From: Pirellulales bacterium
Lineage (GTDB): Bacteria; Planctomycetota; Planctomycetia; Pirellulales; Thermoguttaceae
Direction of reading: 5' to 3'
DNA length: 62,779 nt
NCBI GenBank assembly: GCA_016936015.1
Contig: JAFGPV010000138.1
Coordinates: 1 to 62,779, forward strand
A program made the position numbers and the translations under genes. Within the stretch, counting starts at the first letter, position 1; each line of letters opens with the position of its first letter. The notes under the pieces were generated by a model. That model did no database searches, was not told the origin of the DNA, and saw nothing but the letters and a program-made list of their open reading frames with translations. Below, piece after piece: positions 41,607 through 50,494 of the stretch.

Positions 41607-44006
41607 TTACAGCTCTCTTTCGCCGGCGGGTGCGGGGACGTTTTCCTTGGCGGGGGGGCCGGTCTTCTCTTCCGACGCTTGGAGACGAATTTCCCCGGCT
41701 TCCAGGCGCTGTTTCCAGGCCTGCACCGGTTGCCTTCGTCGGTTGATGTTGTATTCCGGCCGGTAATAAAGCCCTTTTCCGCCGGTCAGCTCCCTCAAAT
41801 TCCAGAAGCTCAAGACCCGGACGGCCAGATTGTCGTGGTCGAGCCATTCGACCAACCGGGCGTCTTCTCCCGCGGCGAGATCCCGATCCGTGTAGCCCCA
41901 AAGCATCCGGTAGAGGTCGGGGGCCAGGGGGCCGTAATGTTTCTCCAGCGTCCGTCGGACCGCGGCCGCCGCCGTCGCGTCGCGGAGGACCGACTCCCGC
42001 AGTTGTCCGATGATATCCTTCCAGTCCGGTTTGGCGTTCAAATCCCCCAGGGCGGAGACCATCGGATCGAAATAGCCTAAATACCCCAGGCACCGCGTGG
42101 CCAACCAACGGACCTCCCTCTTGCGGTGTTCGGACAATTCCAGCAGGCTCTGCCTGACCGGGACTTTCAGCGCCACCCCCTGCAAGAGCGCTTGCGACGC
42201 CCCGTGCTCCAAGACGCCGATTGCCTCCGCCGTAACCCACTTGGGAGGCTCCCCGACGTCCTGCGTTTTGGACGCCGCTCGGTTGTCCAACAGGACGAAA
42301 TGGTCGGGCGCGCTGCCATCCAGGGGCTTTTGTCCCGGTTCCTCCCATTTCACCTGGCCGGCGGGAACGTACAAATCGGCGACGTACCACGCCTCTTTCC
42401 CCTCCGGATTGGCCCCCGGGGGGACCACGCGACGGACTTCGACGGCCACTTCGGCGTCGGCGCTGAGAAAGGTCAGCGTACCCGACCGGTTCGGCAGCAC
42501 CAGCCGGAGTTTCACGCCCGGATTGGCCAACGGCATCAGCACCACCCGGCCGAAACGCACCTCCAAACCGGGCGGCTCGGAATCCTTGCCCGGGAGCAAT
42601 TCCACCTGCGTCCCACCGAGCAATTGGAGCGTCACGCCGGTGCTCAGGGCGAGCACCGGCCGGTAGGTGAGCAGTGCCAGAAACGGCTGTCGCGGACCGA
42701 GAATTTCTCGGGGCGCCACCCGCTGCCAATCGGTCGTCTCTTCCATCGTGGATAAAAGGATCTGGTCGTCGGACATGAGTCGCCCCATCCCCTCGCTGGC
42801 AGGGGCAACCGGCGGCGCCGTCTTGGTCTCGGGCGGATTCGGCGCAACGGCGGCCGGCGCTGGTTCGGTAGTCGCCGTACCGGGGGCCTCCACGGGCGGC
42901 GGAAAAGTCGGCACCGGGGGTGGAGCGGGCGCAGCCGGTCCTGTCTCCCCGGTGGGTCCGATCGGCGGCGGCGATGTCCCCCCGGCCGATTCCGGGGCAG
43001 GGACCTGCGGCGGAGTTTCGGGCTGAGGCAAGGGAGATTCCTCCGTAGGGATTGCCGTGGGACCGGGAGGCGACTCCGGGACTTCTTCTTTCGGCGGAGT
43101 TTCTCCTGCCGCCGGCGGAGACTCGGCTTTTTCCGGCGGTGGGCCTCCGGGCAGTTTCACGTCGGGGGTTTCTGCCGGGGGGGCTTTTTCCGGGGATGGC
43201 CCTGCAGGCGGCGACGGCTCGTCAGGGAGGGTCACAGGAGCAGCAGCCGAGGGCGGGACGGCCGGCCCCGGCACGGCGGCCTGCGTTTCATCCGGGACAG
43301 CATCCGCTTTCGGCGGGATCGCCTGTGCCGGGATTGCGGCGGCCTGCCGCGGCTGCTCGACCAGGTTCCAGCGGACCAGGAGGTCGCCGATCGGCGTACC
43401 CGGCTCGAATTGGCCGAAGACAGGCAATAAGACCAACGCCACGCAAATCACGCCCGCCCCGACGCCCAACCGGGTCAACCAGCGGTGTTTTTTCCGCGGT
43501 TCGCGGAGATAGTCGGGAACGGCCGGACGGACTCGCGGCTGCCGTCGCTCGGCCCCGGGCCGAGGCGGCGGAGCCGGGGGAATCGGCGGCGGAACCGACG
43601 CGGCCGCGTCCCGGCCGGCTGCCGACTGACCGATCTGATACATCCGCTGCCGGGCGGCCGGTTCAATCTCCATCGGTTCGCCTAGAACCAAGCTGAGGAT
43701 CTGGTGGCAGGCGGCCACCTCGGCCAGATGGATGTCCGATTCCAAGCAGACCTTTTCGAAATCCACCACCCGGTCGGGCGACAGCATATTGTCGAGATAT
43801 TCCGCCACGGTATTCGGGTCCAGGCCCGGCCCCCGGTCGGAAGCGCTCGGCGCCGCCAACCGCATCCGGCGTGTCAGGTCGCGAATCCGATGCATCAGGT
43901 CCGCCGCGTATTTGCTGTCCTTGATCTTCTGGGCAATGTCCTGGGCGTCCTCCGGCTCTAAAATCCCGTCCAGGTAGGCCAGCAGGTTGCGAAGGGTGAG
44001 CCGCAT
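41607..44006 (-). CDS. Anti-sigma/FecR-like membrane protein with Pro-rich and HEAT-like regions
   Basis: A 799-residue bitopic protein. The cytoplasmic N-terminus (about 1-125; MRLTLRNLLAYLDGILEPED, LDNMLSPDRVVDFEKVCLES) resembles the anti-sigma-type zinc-less domain seen in planctomycetes. A membrane helix (about 177-199), then a long Pro/Glu-rich spacer, a FecR-like beta domain (VLALSTGVTLQLLGGTQVEL; GTLTFLSADAEVAVEVRR), and a helical end (REVRWLATRCLGYLGYF; AVRVLSFWNLRELTGGKGLY) like HEAT repeats. The start is ATG 44006; the frame is open to 44093 but the extra codons lie in the promoter region. A signal-transduction role is inferred. No sigma factor gene is adjacent. Confidence 0.6.
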   Translation of the reverse strand: MRLTLRNLLAYLDGILEPEDAQDIAQKIKDSKYAADLMHRIRDLTRRMRLAAPSASDRGPGLDPNTVAEYLDNMLSPDRVVDFEKVCLESDIHLAEVAACHQILSLVLGEPMEIEPAARQRMYQIGQSAAGRDAAASVPPPIPPAPPPRPGAERRQPRVRPAVPDYLREPRKKHRWLTRLGVGAGVICVALVLLPVFGQFEPGTPIGDLLVRWNLVEQPRQAAAIPAQAIPPKADAVPDETQAAVPGPAVPPSAAAPVTLPDEPSPPAGPSPEKAPPAETPDVKLPGGPPPEKAESPPAAGETPPKEEVPESPPGPTAIPTEESPLPQPETPPQVPAPESAGGTSPPPIGPTGETGPAAPAPPPVPTFPPPVEAPGTATTEPAPAAVAPNPPETKTAPPVAPASEGMGRLMSDDQILLSTMEETTDWQRVAPREILGPRQPFLALLTYRPVLALSTGVTLQLLGGTQVELLPGKDSEPPGLEVRFGRVVLMPLANPGVKLRLVLPNRSGTLTFLSADAEVAVEVRRVVPPGANPEGKEAWYVADLYVPAGQVKWEEPGQKPLDGSAPDHFVLLDNRAASKTQDVGEPPKWVTAEAIGVLEHGASQALLQGVALKVPVRQSLLELSEHRKREVRWLATRCLGYLGYFDPMVSALGDLNAKPDWKDIIGQLRESVLRDATAAAAVRRTLEKHYGPLAPDLYRMLWGYTDRDLAAGEDARLVEWLDHDNLAVRVLSFWNLRELTGGKGLYYRPEYNINRRRQPVQAWKQRLEAGEIRLQASEEKTGPPAKENVPAPAGEREL

Positions 44007-44195
44007 AACGGTAACCTCCATTAGAGGGGGGTGCGCGTCGATTCCTGCTCCGTTACGATTAGTGGGCCGAAGGAACGGATTTCGTGCAAGCAAATTCCAT
44101 TTTTTTAGGAATTCATTAATTTACGCAGTTTCTATCGACTTTAAGGGGCGCAAGAAAAACGTCGAAAAAAACCAGGATTTTTCACTAGTGATCCG

Positions 44196-44224
44196 TTGAC
44201 GTGCCGACGTAAAACCGATACTAT
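44196..44224 (+). promoter_or_regulatory. Promoter of the S10 operon
   Basis: TTGACG at 44196-44201, a 17-bp spacer and TACTAT at 44219-44224. It lies about 75 bp before the rpsJ start, giving a leader of about 68 nt, which might hold feedback control by a ribosomal protein. Confidence 0.65.
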
Positions 44225-44298
44225 CTAGGATTCTACGCCTTAAGCGCGTTCGTTACTTTGGCAAATGGGAAGTGGATGTACGTACCCGGAGAGGTCCC

Positions 44299-44628
44299 GT
44301 GGCTGGTCAAACCAAGGAAATAATTCGCATCCGGATGGAGGCCTACGATCACGCGATCCTGGACCAATGTGCCACTGAGATCGTGGACACGGCGAAACGG
44401 ACCAATTCGGTCGTGCACGGACCCATTCCCCTGCCGACGCGCATCGAGCGCTACACCGTGTTGTCGAGTCCGCACATCGACAAGAAGGCACGCCAGCAAT
44501 TTGAGATCCGCACGCACAAGCGGCTGATCGACATCATGCAGGCGACGGCCAAGACCATCGAGGCGCTGAACAAGCTGAGTTTGCCGGCGGGCGTGGATAT
44601 TAAGATCAAGGCCACAAGCCGACATTAA
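44299..44628 (+). CDS. rpsJ: 30S ribosomal protein S10
   Basis: A 109-residue uS10, first gene of the S10 operon. [17 protein letters not shown] and [17 protein letters not shown] with [13 protein letters not shown] are diagnostic. The start is GTG 44299 (SD GGAGAGG 4 nt away); the frame opens at 44272 without such a site. The str operon genes, which often precede rpsJ, are absent: the upstream gene is on the opposite strand. Confidence 0.98.
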   Translation: MAGQTKEIIRIRMEAYDHAILDQCATEIVDTAKRTNSVVHGPIPLPTRIERYTVLSSPHIDKKARQQFEIRTHKRLIDIMQATAKTIEALNKLSLPAGVDIKIKATSRH

Positions 44629-44641
44629 AAAACCAGGAATT

Positions 44642-44700
44642 TGGAGATTTAGGGTTTTTGAAATTTACACAATCCCCAAATCCCCAAATCCCAAAATCCC
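44642..44700. repeat. Two-armed GGATTTAGGG / CCCCAAATCC island
   Basis: The left arm (44642-44660) has GGAGATTTAGGG; the right arm (44673-44700) has four CCCCAAAT-like units. It lies between rpsJ and rplC. Confidence 0.7.
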
Positions 44701-44841
44701 ACTTAATAAACCAACCTATGACGCGGATGCATGACGGGTAATACCGGCGATGGGGTTCCTTCGCGACCGGAACCCGCGCTGGTTCCGGCCGACGAAAGAC
44801 GTGCCGGCAATCCCCTCGCGCAAGCAGCAAAGGCAAGAACC

Positions 44842-45531
44842 ATGGCGGTAGGACTACTCGGCCGGAAGGTCGGGATGACACAGATTTTCGGCCCGACCGG
44901 CGAAGTCATTCCGGTGACGGTCCTGGAAGCAGGCCCCTGCCACGTGCTTCAGGTCAAGACTCTGGAGCGCGACGGCTACGAGGCGGTCCAACTGGGTTAT
45001 CTGAACAAGCCCCGCCGTCTTGCCGGACGCAGTGCCCGCGGGCACGTGGCCAAACTCGACAGCAAACGCCAGCGGCGCCTGACGGCCGCGGGCGTCGAGG
45101 TCCTTGCCAAGGCCGGCTGCGAGCCGAAACGCTGGATCCGCGAATTCCGAGGCCCGGCCGACGGCCTGGAAGTCGGGCAGGAAATCAAAGTGGCCGTCTT
45201 CACCGAAGTCCCCGCCGTCGACGTGATCGGGATCTCCAAGGGCCGTGGCACCGCCGGCGTGATGAAACGCCACAACTACCGAGGCCAACGCGCCTCGCAC
45301 GGCGTGAAAAAGGTCCACCGCCATCCCGGCACCATCGGCCGGAACACCGACCCCGCCCGGGTCGAAAAAGGCCGACGGATGGCCGGCCGCTACGGCCACG
45401 AACGCGTCACCCAGCGCAATCTCCGGGTTGTCCAGGTCGATCAGGAAAACAACCTCCTGGTCGTCCGCGGCGCCGTGCCCGGCCCCAACGGCGGATTGGT
45501 CGTCATCCGCAAAACCAATAAGTTAGGATAA
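44842..45531 (+). CDS. rplC: 50S ribosomal protein L3
   Basis: A 229-residue uL3. VGLLGRKVGMTQIFG, VDVIGISKGRGTAGVMKRHN and RNTDPARVEKGRRMAGRYG are signatures. ATG 44842 is preferred; the frame is open to 44731 but the upstream codons are not L3-like. The gene precedes rplD by 20 bp. Confidence 0.98.
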   Translation: MAVGLLGRKVGMTQIFGPTGEVIPVTVLEAGPCHVLQVKTLERDGYEAVQLGYLNKPRRLAGRSARGHVAKLDSKRQRRLTAAGVEVLAKAGCEPKRWIREFRGPADGLEVGQEIKVAVFTEVPAVDVIGISKGRGTAGVMKRHNYRGQRASHGVKKVHRHPGTIGRNTDPARVEKGRRMAGRYGHERVTQRNLRVVQVDQENNLLVVRGAVPGPNGGLVVIRKTNKLG

Positions 45532-45551
45532 TCACTCGAAGGATTTTCCCC

Positions 45552-46208
45552 ATGGTCACCCTGCCGATCCACGATCGAACCGGTGCGGAAGTCGGCCAAT
45601 ACGAAATCGATCCGGCCGAACTCGCCCCGCAGATCAACCGGCAACTGCTGCACGACGCGGTGGTGATGTATCAGGCCAACCGGCGGCAGGGGACCGTCAA
45701 AACCAAGGGCCGCTCGGAGGTCAACGGCACCACGAAAAAAATGTATCGGCAGAAGGGGACCGGCAACGCCCGGGCCGGCTCGAAAACCAGCGGCGTCCGC
45801 CGCGGCGGGGGCGATATCCATCCCCGCCGGCCTCGCGACTGGTCGTATCGCCTGACGAAAAAGGCGGTCCGCCTGGCCACCCGCATGGCCCTGGCCGCTA
45901 AAATCGCCGACAACGAAGTGACGCTGATCGACCGGCTCGGTTTCGAACAGCCCAAGACCCGGGAGATGGCTGAGATCCTCAAGGCCCTGGACCTCGCCGG
46001 CGGCAGCCTGCTGGTGGCGGTGGAAGGCTATGACCGGAACGTGTTGCGCAGCATCCGCAACCTCGCCGACGTCGCGGTCCTGCCGGTGGCCGATTTGAAC
46101 GCCTTGCAAATCCTCAAGCCCCGCCGGGTGTTGATGACCACGGCCGCCCTGGACGCCTTCCGCGCGAAGGCCGCGGCGTCCGGAAAGTCCCTTGAAACAC
46201 GCGCGTAA
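45552..46208 (+). CDS. rplD: 50S ribosomal protein L4
   Basis: A 218-residue uL4. The conserved loop is KMYRQKGTGNARAGSKTSG, followed by GGGDIHPRRPRDW, and MALAAKIADNEVTLID marks the globular domain. In other bacteria L4 represses the S10 operon, and the short leader here might be its target. It is in the normal order after rplC. Confidence 0.98.
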   Translation: MVTLPIHDRTGAEVGQYEIDPAELAPQINRQLLHDAVVMYQANRRQGTVKTKGRSEVNGTTKKMYRQKGTGNARAGSKTSGVRRGGGDIHPRRPRDWSYRLTKKAVRLATRMALAAKIADNEVTLIDRLGFEQPKTREMAEILKALDLAGGSLLVAVEGYDRNVLRSIRNLADVAVLPVADLNALQILKPRRVLMTTAALDAFRAKAAASGKSLETRA

Positions 46209-46213
46209 ATAAA

Positions 46214-46274
46214 ACGGGTTGGTCGTTGGTCGAGTGCGATAAACGACCGACGGCCGACGAACGACGACTGACGA
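46214..46274. repeat. Two-armed GGTCGTT / CGACCGACGG island
   Basis: The left arm (46217-46238) has GGTTGGTCGTTGGTCGAG; the right arm (46244-46274) has CGACCGACGGCCGACGAACG. It fills the gap between rplD and rplW. Confidence 0.8.
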
Positions 46275-46287
46275 TAAAGGTTGTGCC

Positions 46288-46599
46288 ATGGCCCGCGACA
46301 TCACCAAAACCGGCCTGAAACTCGAGCCCCACCAGATCATCCTCCGCCCGCTGGTGACGGAGAAGGGGCTGCACAAGGCCGACCGCAACAACCAGTACGC
46401 CTTTGAAGTGAACAAGTTGGCCGGCAAAGACGCCATCCGCCACGCGGTGGAAGAGTTGTTCGACGTGAAGGTGGTCCGGGTCAACACCCAGAGCCGCCGC
46501 GGCAAGCCACGCCGCACCCGGTTCCGCACCGGCGTGACCAAGGAGTGGAAGAAGGCGGTGGTCACGTTGGACAAGGAAGATCGGATCAATTTCTTCTAA
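46288..46599 (+). CDS. rplW: 50S ribosomal protein L23
   Basis: A 103-residue uL23, at the polypeptide exit tunnel. Key features are PHQIILRPLVTEKGLHKAD, YAFEVNKLAGKDAIRHAVEE and RRGKPRRTRFR. It docks trigger factor and the SRP. Its place after rplD is normal. Confidence 0.97.
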   Translation: MARDITKTGLKLEPHQIILRPLVTEKGLHKADRNNQYAFEVNKLAGKDAIRHAVEELFDVKVVRVNTQSRRGKPRRTRFRTGVTKEWKKAVVTLDKEDRINFF

Positions 46600-46600
46600 C

Positions 46601-46625
46601 CTGAACCCTGAACCCTGAACCCTGG
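46601..46625 (+). repeat. One-sided CCTGAACC array
   Basis: Three CCTGAACC/CCCTGAA units between rplW and rplB. Only the pyrimidine-rich arm is present; the dialect matches 48228-48302 and 51535-51553. Confidence 0.8.
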
Positions 46626-46626
46626 C

Positions 46627-47487
46627 ATGGGCATTCGCACCTACAACCCGACTTCCCCCGGCCGCCGCGGCGCGAGCGTCAGCGACTTTACCGAATTGAC
46701 GCCGGGCGCCAAGCCGCCGAAACACCTGACGAGGCCGAAGAAGCGCAAGGGGGGGCGGAATAACCAGGGAGTGATCACCGCCCGGCACCGCGGCGGCGGT
46801 CACAAGCGGAAGTATCGCCTGATCGACTTCCGACGCGACAAAGACGGCGTCCCCGCCAAGGTCCACTCGATTCAATACGACCCGAACCGTTCGGCCCGCA
46901 TCGCCCTGTTGCACTACGCCGACGGCGAGAAACGTTATATCCTTGCTCCGGAAGGGCTGAAGCCGGGCGCCGAGGTCTTAAGCGGCCCCGAGGCCCCGGC
47001 CTCCGTCGGCAACTGCCTCCCCCTAACGCACATCCCCCTGGGCATGGACGTCCACAACGTCGAGATGCAGCCGGGCCGAGGCGGCGTGCTCTGCCGTTCG
47101 GCGGGGATGAAGGCCACGCTGGCCGCCCGCGACGCCGGCTGGGCGCAACTCAATCTGCCCAGCGGAGAGATCCGCCGCATTCCCGCCCGCTGCCGGGCGA
47201 CCATCGGCGTGATCGGCAACGCGGAGCACATGGGGATCGTCCTGGGCAAGGCGGGCCGGACCCGCTGGCTCGGCCGGCGGCCGCACGTCCGCGGCACCGC
47301 CATGAATCCCATCGACCATCCCCACGGGGGCGGCGAAGGCCGGACCAAAGGCGGCCGGCACCCCGTCAGCCCCTGGGGAAAATTGGCCAAGGGCGGCGCC
47401 ACCCGAAAGCGCCGCAAGGCCTCGAACAAAGCCATCGTCCGCCGCCGCCGCTCCAAGCGCTACGGTCAACTGAAATTACCGTCGTAA
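46627..47487 (+). CDS. rplB: 50S ribosomal protein L2
   Basis: A 286-residue uL2, near the peptidyl-transferase centre. [20 protein letters not shown] at the start, [28 protein letters not shown] and [13 protein letters not shown] (with its key His) are present. The length is standard. The repeat array directly before it stops one base short of the ATG. Confidence 0.98.
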   Translation: MGIRTYNPTSPGRRGASVSDFTELTPGAKPPKHLTRPKKRKGGRNNQGVITARHRGGGHKRKYRLIDFRRDKDGVPAKVHSIQYDPNRSARIALLHYADGEKRYILAPEGLKPGAEVLSGPEAPASVGNCLPLTHIPLGMDVHNVEMQPGRGGVLCRSAGMKATLAARDAGWAQLNLPSGEIRRIPARCRATIGVIGNAEHMGIVLGKAGRTRWLGRRPHVRGTAMNPIDHPHGGGEGRTKGGRHPVSPWGKLAKGGATRKRRKASNKAIVRRRRSKRYGQLKLPS

Positions 47488-47496
47488 GGAAGGATT

Positions 47497-47790
47497 ATGA
47501 GCCGTTCACGAAAAAAAGGCCCGTTCGTCGATCCGCGGTTGTTCGGCAAGGTCGAGAAGCAGACGGCCGCCGGAACGAAGGAACCGATCAAGACCTGGGC
47601 CCGGGCCTGCACCATCGTGCCCGAGTTCGTTGGCCACACCTTCCTGGTTCACAACGGGAAGGCGCACGTGAAGGTCTTCGTCACCGAGGAGATGGTGGGC
47701 CACCGCCTGGGCGAGTTCGCCCCGACCCGGACCTTCCGCGGTCACGGCGGCAAGGCCAGCAAGGCTGCATTAACCCCGCAGAAAACGTAA
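47497..47790 (+). CDS. rpsS: 30S ribosomal protein S19
   Basis: A 97-residue uS19. [41 protein letters not shown] and [16 protein letters not shown] are typical. It starts 9 bp after rplB, without a repeat between. The SD AAGGA lies right at that gap. Confidence 0.98.
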   Translation: MSRSRKKGPFVDPRLFGKVEKQTAAGTKEPIKTWARACTIVPEFVGHTFLVHNGKAHVKVFVTEEMVGHRLGEFAPTRTFRGHGGKASKAALTPQKT

Positions 47791-47795
47791 CGAAA

Positions 47796-47885
47796 GGGAT
47801 TGGGGATTAGGAATTAGGGATTAGATTCCATGAAAATACACGTGTTTATTAATCCCTAATCTCTAATCTCCAATCCCTAATCCCT
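47796..47885. repeat. Two-armed GGGATTA / TAATCCC island
   Basis: The left arm (47796-47825) has GGGATTGGGGATTAGGAATT; the right arm (47850-47885) has TAATCCCTAATCTCTAATCT. It lies between rpsS and rplV. Confidence 0.9.
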
Positions 47886-47895
47886 GAAAACAATC

Positions 47896-48222
47896 ATGCC
47901 TTACCAAGCCGTCCACCGATTCGCGCGGATCAGCGCCCGCAAAGTGCGGCCCCTGGCCGACATCATCCGCGGCAAGTTTGCCGACGAGGCGTTGGACCTG
48001 CTCCGCTACCAGCCGCAGCGCGGGGCGCGGATGCTGGAGAAGGTCCTCCGCAGCGCCTTGGCCAACGCCGAGGACCGGCGGGCGCCGAACCTCAATCACC
48101 TGGTCGTCGCCAGCGTGTCGATCGACGCCGGGCCGATGTTCAAACGGATGCGCCCGCACGCCCGAGGGATGGCCTCGATCATTAAAAAACGCATGGCACA
48201 CATCCGAGTTGTACTGGAGTAA
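47896..48222 (+). CDS. rplV: 50S ribosomal protein L22
   Basis: A 108-residue uL22. RFARISARKVRPLADIIRGK and the hook region KRMRPHARGMASIIKKRMAH are present, which line the exit tunnel and interact with macrolides. The order is standard. The gene is flanked on both sides by tandem-unit islands. Confidence 0.97.
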   Translation: MPYQAVHRFARISARKVRPLADIIRGKFADEALDLLRYQPQRGARMLEKVLRSALANAEDRRAPNLNHLVVASVSIDAGPMFKRMRPHARGMASIIKKRMAHIRVVLE

Positions 48223-48227
48223 AAGGA

Positions 48228-48302
48228 GGGTTCGGGATTCAGGGTTCAGGGTTCAGTAAAACGGCAAATCCTGAACCTCGAACCCTGAACCCTGAACCCT
48301 GA
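48228..48302. repeat. Two-armed GGGTTCA / TGAACCC island
   Basis: The left arm (48228-48256) is built of GGGATTCAGGGTTCAGGGTT; the right arm (48270-48302) of CTGAACCCTGAACCCTGAA, with about 19 bp of perfect pairing. It lies between rplV and rpsC. Confidence 0.9.
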
Positions 48303-48315
48303 AGCGAGCCTGAGC

Positions 48316-49032
48316 ATGGGTCAAAAAGTCAATCCTGTCGGATTCCGCACGGGCATCATGATCGGCTGGAAGAGCCGCTGGTATGCCTCCAAGCAGGAGT
48401 TTTCCGATCTTCTGGTGGAGGACCAGAAGATCCGCAAATACATCAAGAATAAGAAGGACCGGGGCGGAAAACCCGCCTATCCGGCGATCGCCCGGATCGA
48501 GATCGAGCGGACCCGCGACGAGGTGAAAGTGATCCTCTATTCCGCCCGGCCGGGAATCCTCATCGGGCCAAAGGGCCAGAAGGTCGAGGAATTGCAGAAG
48601 GAGCTTCAGGAGAAAACGCAGCGCCGCATCAATTTGAAGATCGAAGAGGTGGCCAAGCCGGAGATCGTCGCCCAACTCGTGGCCGAGGACATTGCCGAGC
48701 AGTTGGAGAAGCGGGCCGGTTTCCGCCGGACGATGAAGCGGGCCCTCGAACAGACGATGCAGGCCGGCGCCAAGGGGATCAAGATCCAACTGGCCGGCCG
48801 GCTGGGCGGCGCCGAGATGTCCCGCCGCGAAAAACAAATCGCCGGCGCGATGCCCCTGAGCACGCTGCGGGCGAAAATCGATTACGGACTGGCCGAGGCC
48901 CTCATTTCCCAGGGCCATATCGGCGTTCAGGTGTGGATCAACCAGGGCACCTATAGCGAGGTGGACAGCGATGGCCTTGATGCCAAAACGAGTCAAGCAC
49001 CGAAAAAGCCAAAGAGGACGTATAAAAGGTAA
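48316..49032 (+). CDS. rpsC: 30S ribosomal protein S3
   Basis: A 238-residue uS3 with KH-like N-terminal domain (GQKVNPVGFRTGIMIGWKSR; RIEIERTRDEVKVILYSARP; LIGPKGQKVEELQ) and C-terminal domain (KGIKIQLAGRLGGAEMSR). The C-terminus runs on beyond usual, so that the gene overlaps the rplP start by about 62 bp (53 bp if rplP starts at 48980). The tail is Lys-rich. Confidence 0.97.
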   Translation: MGQKVNPVGFRTGIMIGWKSRWYASKQEFSDLLVEDQKIRKYIKNKKDRGGKPAYPAIARIEIERTRDEVKVILYSARPGILIGPKGQKVEELQKELQEKTQRRINLKIEEVAKPEIVAQLVAEDIAEQLEKRAGFRRTMKRALEQTMQAGAKGIKIQLAGRLGGAEMSRREKQIAGAMPLSTLRAKIDYGLAEALISQGHIGVQVWINQGTYSEVDSDGLDAKTSQAPKKPKRTYKR

Positions 49033-49387
49033 CGCCACCCGTGGCAACCGCGTCGTCTTCGGCGACTTCGGCCTGCAGGTCATGCAGGGCGGCTGGATCT
49101 CCGCGCAGACGATCGAGGCCGGCCGGATCGCCGCCCAGCAGTACCTCCGCAACGAGGGCCGGCTGTACGTCCGCATGTTCCCCCACAAGCCCGTCACCTC
49201 CATCCCCCTGGAGACCCGGATGGGCAAAGGCAAAGGCGAGCCGGAATACTGGGCCGCGGTGGTCAAGCCGGGCAACGTGATCTTCGAGATCGGCGGCGTG
49301 ACCGAGGCCGCCGCCCGTATGTGTTTCGGCCGCCTGGCCCATAAAATGCCCGTCAAAGTCCGCTTCCTCAAACGCCGCACCGTATAG
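48971..49387 (+). CDS. rplP: 50S ribosomal protein L16
   Basis: A protein of 138 residues, or 135 if ATG 48980 is used. MPKRVKHRKSQRGR is the usual L16 start, then GDFGLQVMQGGWISAQTIEA and KMPVKVRFLKRR at the end. It is in the A-site region of the large subunit. The start is inside the rpsC frame, which indicates translational coupling. ATG 48971 adds MAL before the usual Met. Confidence 0.97.
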   Translation: MALMPKRVKHRKSQRGRIKGNATRGNRVVFGDFGLQVMQGGWISAQTIEAGRIAAQQYLRNEGRLYVRMFPHKPVTSIPLETRMGKGKGEPEYWAAVVKPGNVIFEIGGVTEAAARMCFGRLAHKMPVKVRFLKRRTV

Positions 49388-49401
49388 GAAAAAAACGAAT
49401 G

Positions 49402-49423
49402 CCCCGGGACGGCCGTTCCGGGG
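49402..49423. repeat. 22-bp palindrome CCCCGGGACGGCCGTTCCGGGG
   Basis: All base pairs match except one pair; a second weak palindrome (CTCCGCGG/CGCGGGG) follows near 49440-49465. It lies between rplP and rpmC in place of a tandem-unit island. Confidence 0.6.
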
Positions 49424-49488
49424 ATTAAAAACCGCATACTCCTCCGCGGCCGCCGTCGCGGGGCGTAAAAAAGAACGAATCGGCTGTT

Positions 49489-49725
49489 ATGGAAAAAGCC
49501 CACCATTTACGCGAAATGAGCGACGAGCAGTTGGCGATGACGTTGAAGGACGCCACCAAGACGTTGTTCAAACTGTTGATCCAATCCCAGACCGAGCGTC
49601 TGGACGCCCCCAGCGAACTGAAAAAACATCGCCGTTTCATCGCCCGGATCAAGACCATCCAGCGCGAGCGCGAGTTGAAAACCGAAAACCAAGCCGCCCA
49701 AGCGGCTGAAACCTTAAGTCCTTGA
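49489..49725 (+). CDS. rpmC: 50S ribosomal protein L29
   Basis: A 78-residue uL29. HHLREMSDEQLAMTLKDATK and LKKHRRFIARIKTIQRERE are the two-helix signature. ATG 49489 is taken as the start. The C-terminal tail (TENQAAQAAETLSP) is longer than usual. Confidence 0.92.
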   Translation: MEKAHHLREMSDEQLAMTLKDATKTLFKLLIQSQTERLDAPSELKKHRRFIARIKTIQRERELKTENQAAQAAETLSP

Positions 49726-49728
49726 GTG

Positions 49729-49782
49729 ATTGGGGATTAGGGATTAGCATCCTGAATCCCGAATCCTGAACCCTGACCCCTG
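49729..49782. repeat. Mixed island: GGGATTA left arm with CCTGAAT right arm
   Basis: The left arm (49729-49747) is of the GGGATTA dialect but the right arm (49751-49782) is of the CCTGAACC dialect (CCTGAATCCCGAATCCTGAAC). It keeps the purine-then-pyrimidine order although arms from different dialects pair only partly. It lies between rpmC and rpsQ. Confidence 0.75.
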
Positions 49783-49790
49783 TCCCCGCC

Positions 49791-50129
49791 ATGTCCCAGC
49801 GAGTGGAAATCGGAATTGTGATGAGCGACAAGGCGTCGAAGACCCGGCGGGTGGAGATTCCCCGGCTGGTCCGCGACAAGAAGTACGGCAAGTACCTGCG
49901 CCGCAAGACCGTCTGCTACGTCCACGACGAGGAGAACCAGTCGCACCTCGGCGACGTGGTGGAGATCGTCGAATCCCGGCCCCGCTCGCGCCTGAAGCGG
50001 TGGGCGCTGGTCCGGGTGGTGGAGCAGGGCAAGATGATCGACCTGGCGGCGATGCGCGCGGCGATGCGCGCCCACCACGGCAAGTCCGAGAGTGAAGAAG
50101 CAGTAGAAGAAGGGGAAGCCAACCCATGA
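49791..50129 (+). CDS. rpsQ: 30S ribosomal protein S17
   Basis: A 112-residue uS17. [20 protein letters not shown] and the core [20 protein letters not shown] are typical. It has a C-terminal extension of about 28 residues ([20 protein letters not shown] then an acidic end) beyond the standard 84. The stop overlaps the rplN start by 4 nt (ATGA). Confidence 0.95.
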   Translation: MSQRVEIGIVMSDKASKTRRVEIPRLVRDKKYGKYLRRKTVCYVHDEENQSHLGDVVEIVESRPRSRLKRWALVRVVEQGKMIDLAAMRAAMRAHHGKSESEEAVEEGEANP

Positions 50130-50494
50130 TCCAGATGCAGACCCGACTCGCCGTGGCGGACAACACCGGCGCCAAGGAGTTAATGTGTTTCAAGGTCCTG
50201 GGCGGTTCGCGCCGCCGGGTGGCCGGGCTGGGCGACATCATCGTCTGCAGCATCAAGAGCGTGATGGCCGGCAGCGATTTAAAGAAGGGGGCGATCGTCC
50301 GCGCGGTGATCGTCCGCTGCAAGAAGCCGACCCGGCGCACCGACGGTAGCTACGTCCGCTTCGACAGCAACGCCGCCGTAATCATCGACAACGAAAAGAA
50401 TCCCCGCGGAACGCGGATCTTCGGGGCCGTCGCCCGGGAACTCCGCGACCGGAATTTCATGAAAATCGTCAGCCTCGCCAACGAGGTGGTCTGA
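50126..50494 (+). CDS. rplN: 50S ribosomal protein L14
   Basis: A 122-residue uL14. [40 protein letters not shown] and [20 protein letters not shown] are the standard parts. It starts by ATGA overlap with rpsQ and ends sharing one base with rplX. Confidence 0.98.
   Translation: MIQMQTRLAVADNTGAKELMCFKVLGGSRRRVAGLGDIIVCSIKSVMAGSDLKKGAIVRAVIVRCKKPTRRTDGSYVRFDSNAAVIIDNEKNPRGTRIFGAVARELRDRNFMKIVSLANEVV

Noticed and set aside
45441-46589. A 382-codon minus-strand open frame across rplC-rplD-rplW
   Set aside because: It is a shadow of the ribosomal genes and includes translated repeat units (such as GGTCGTT), with no known motif.
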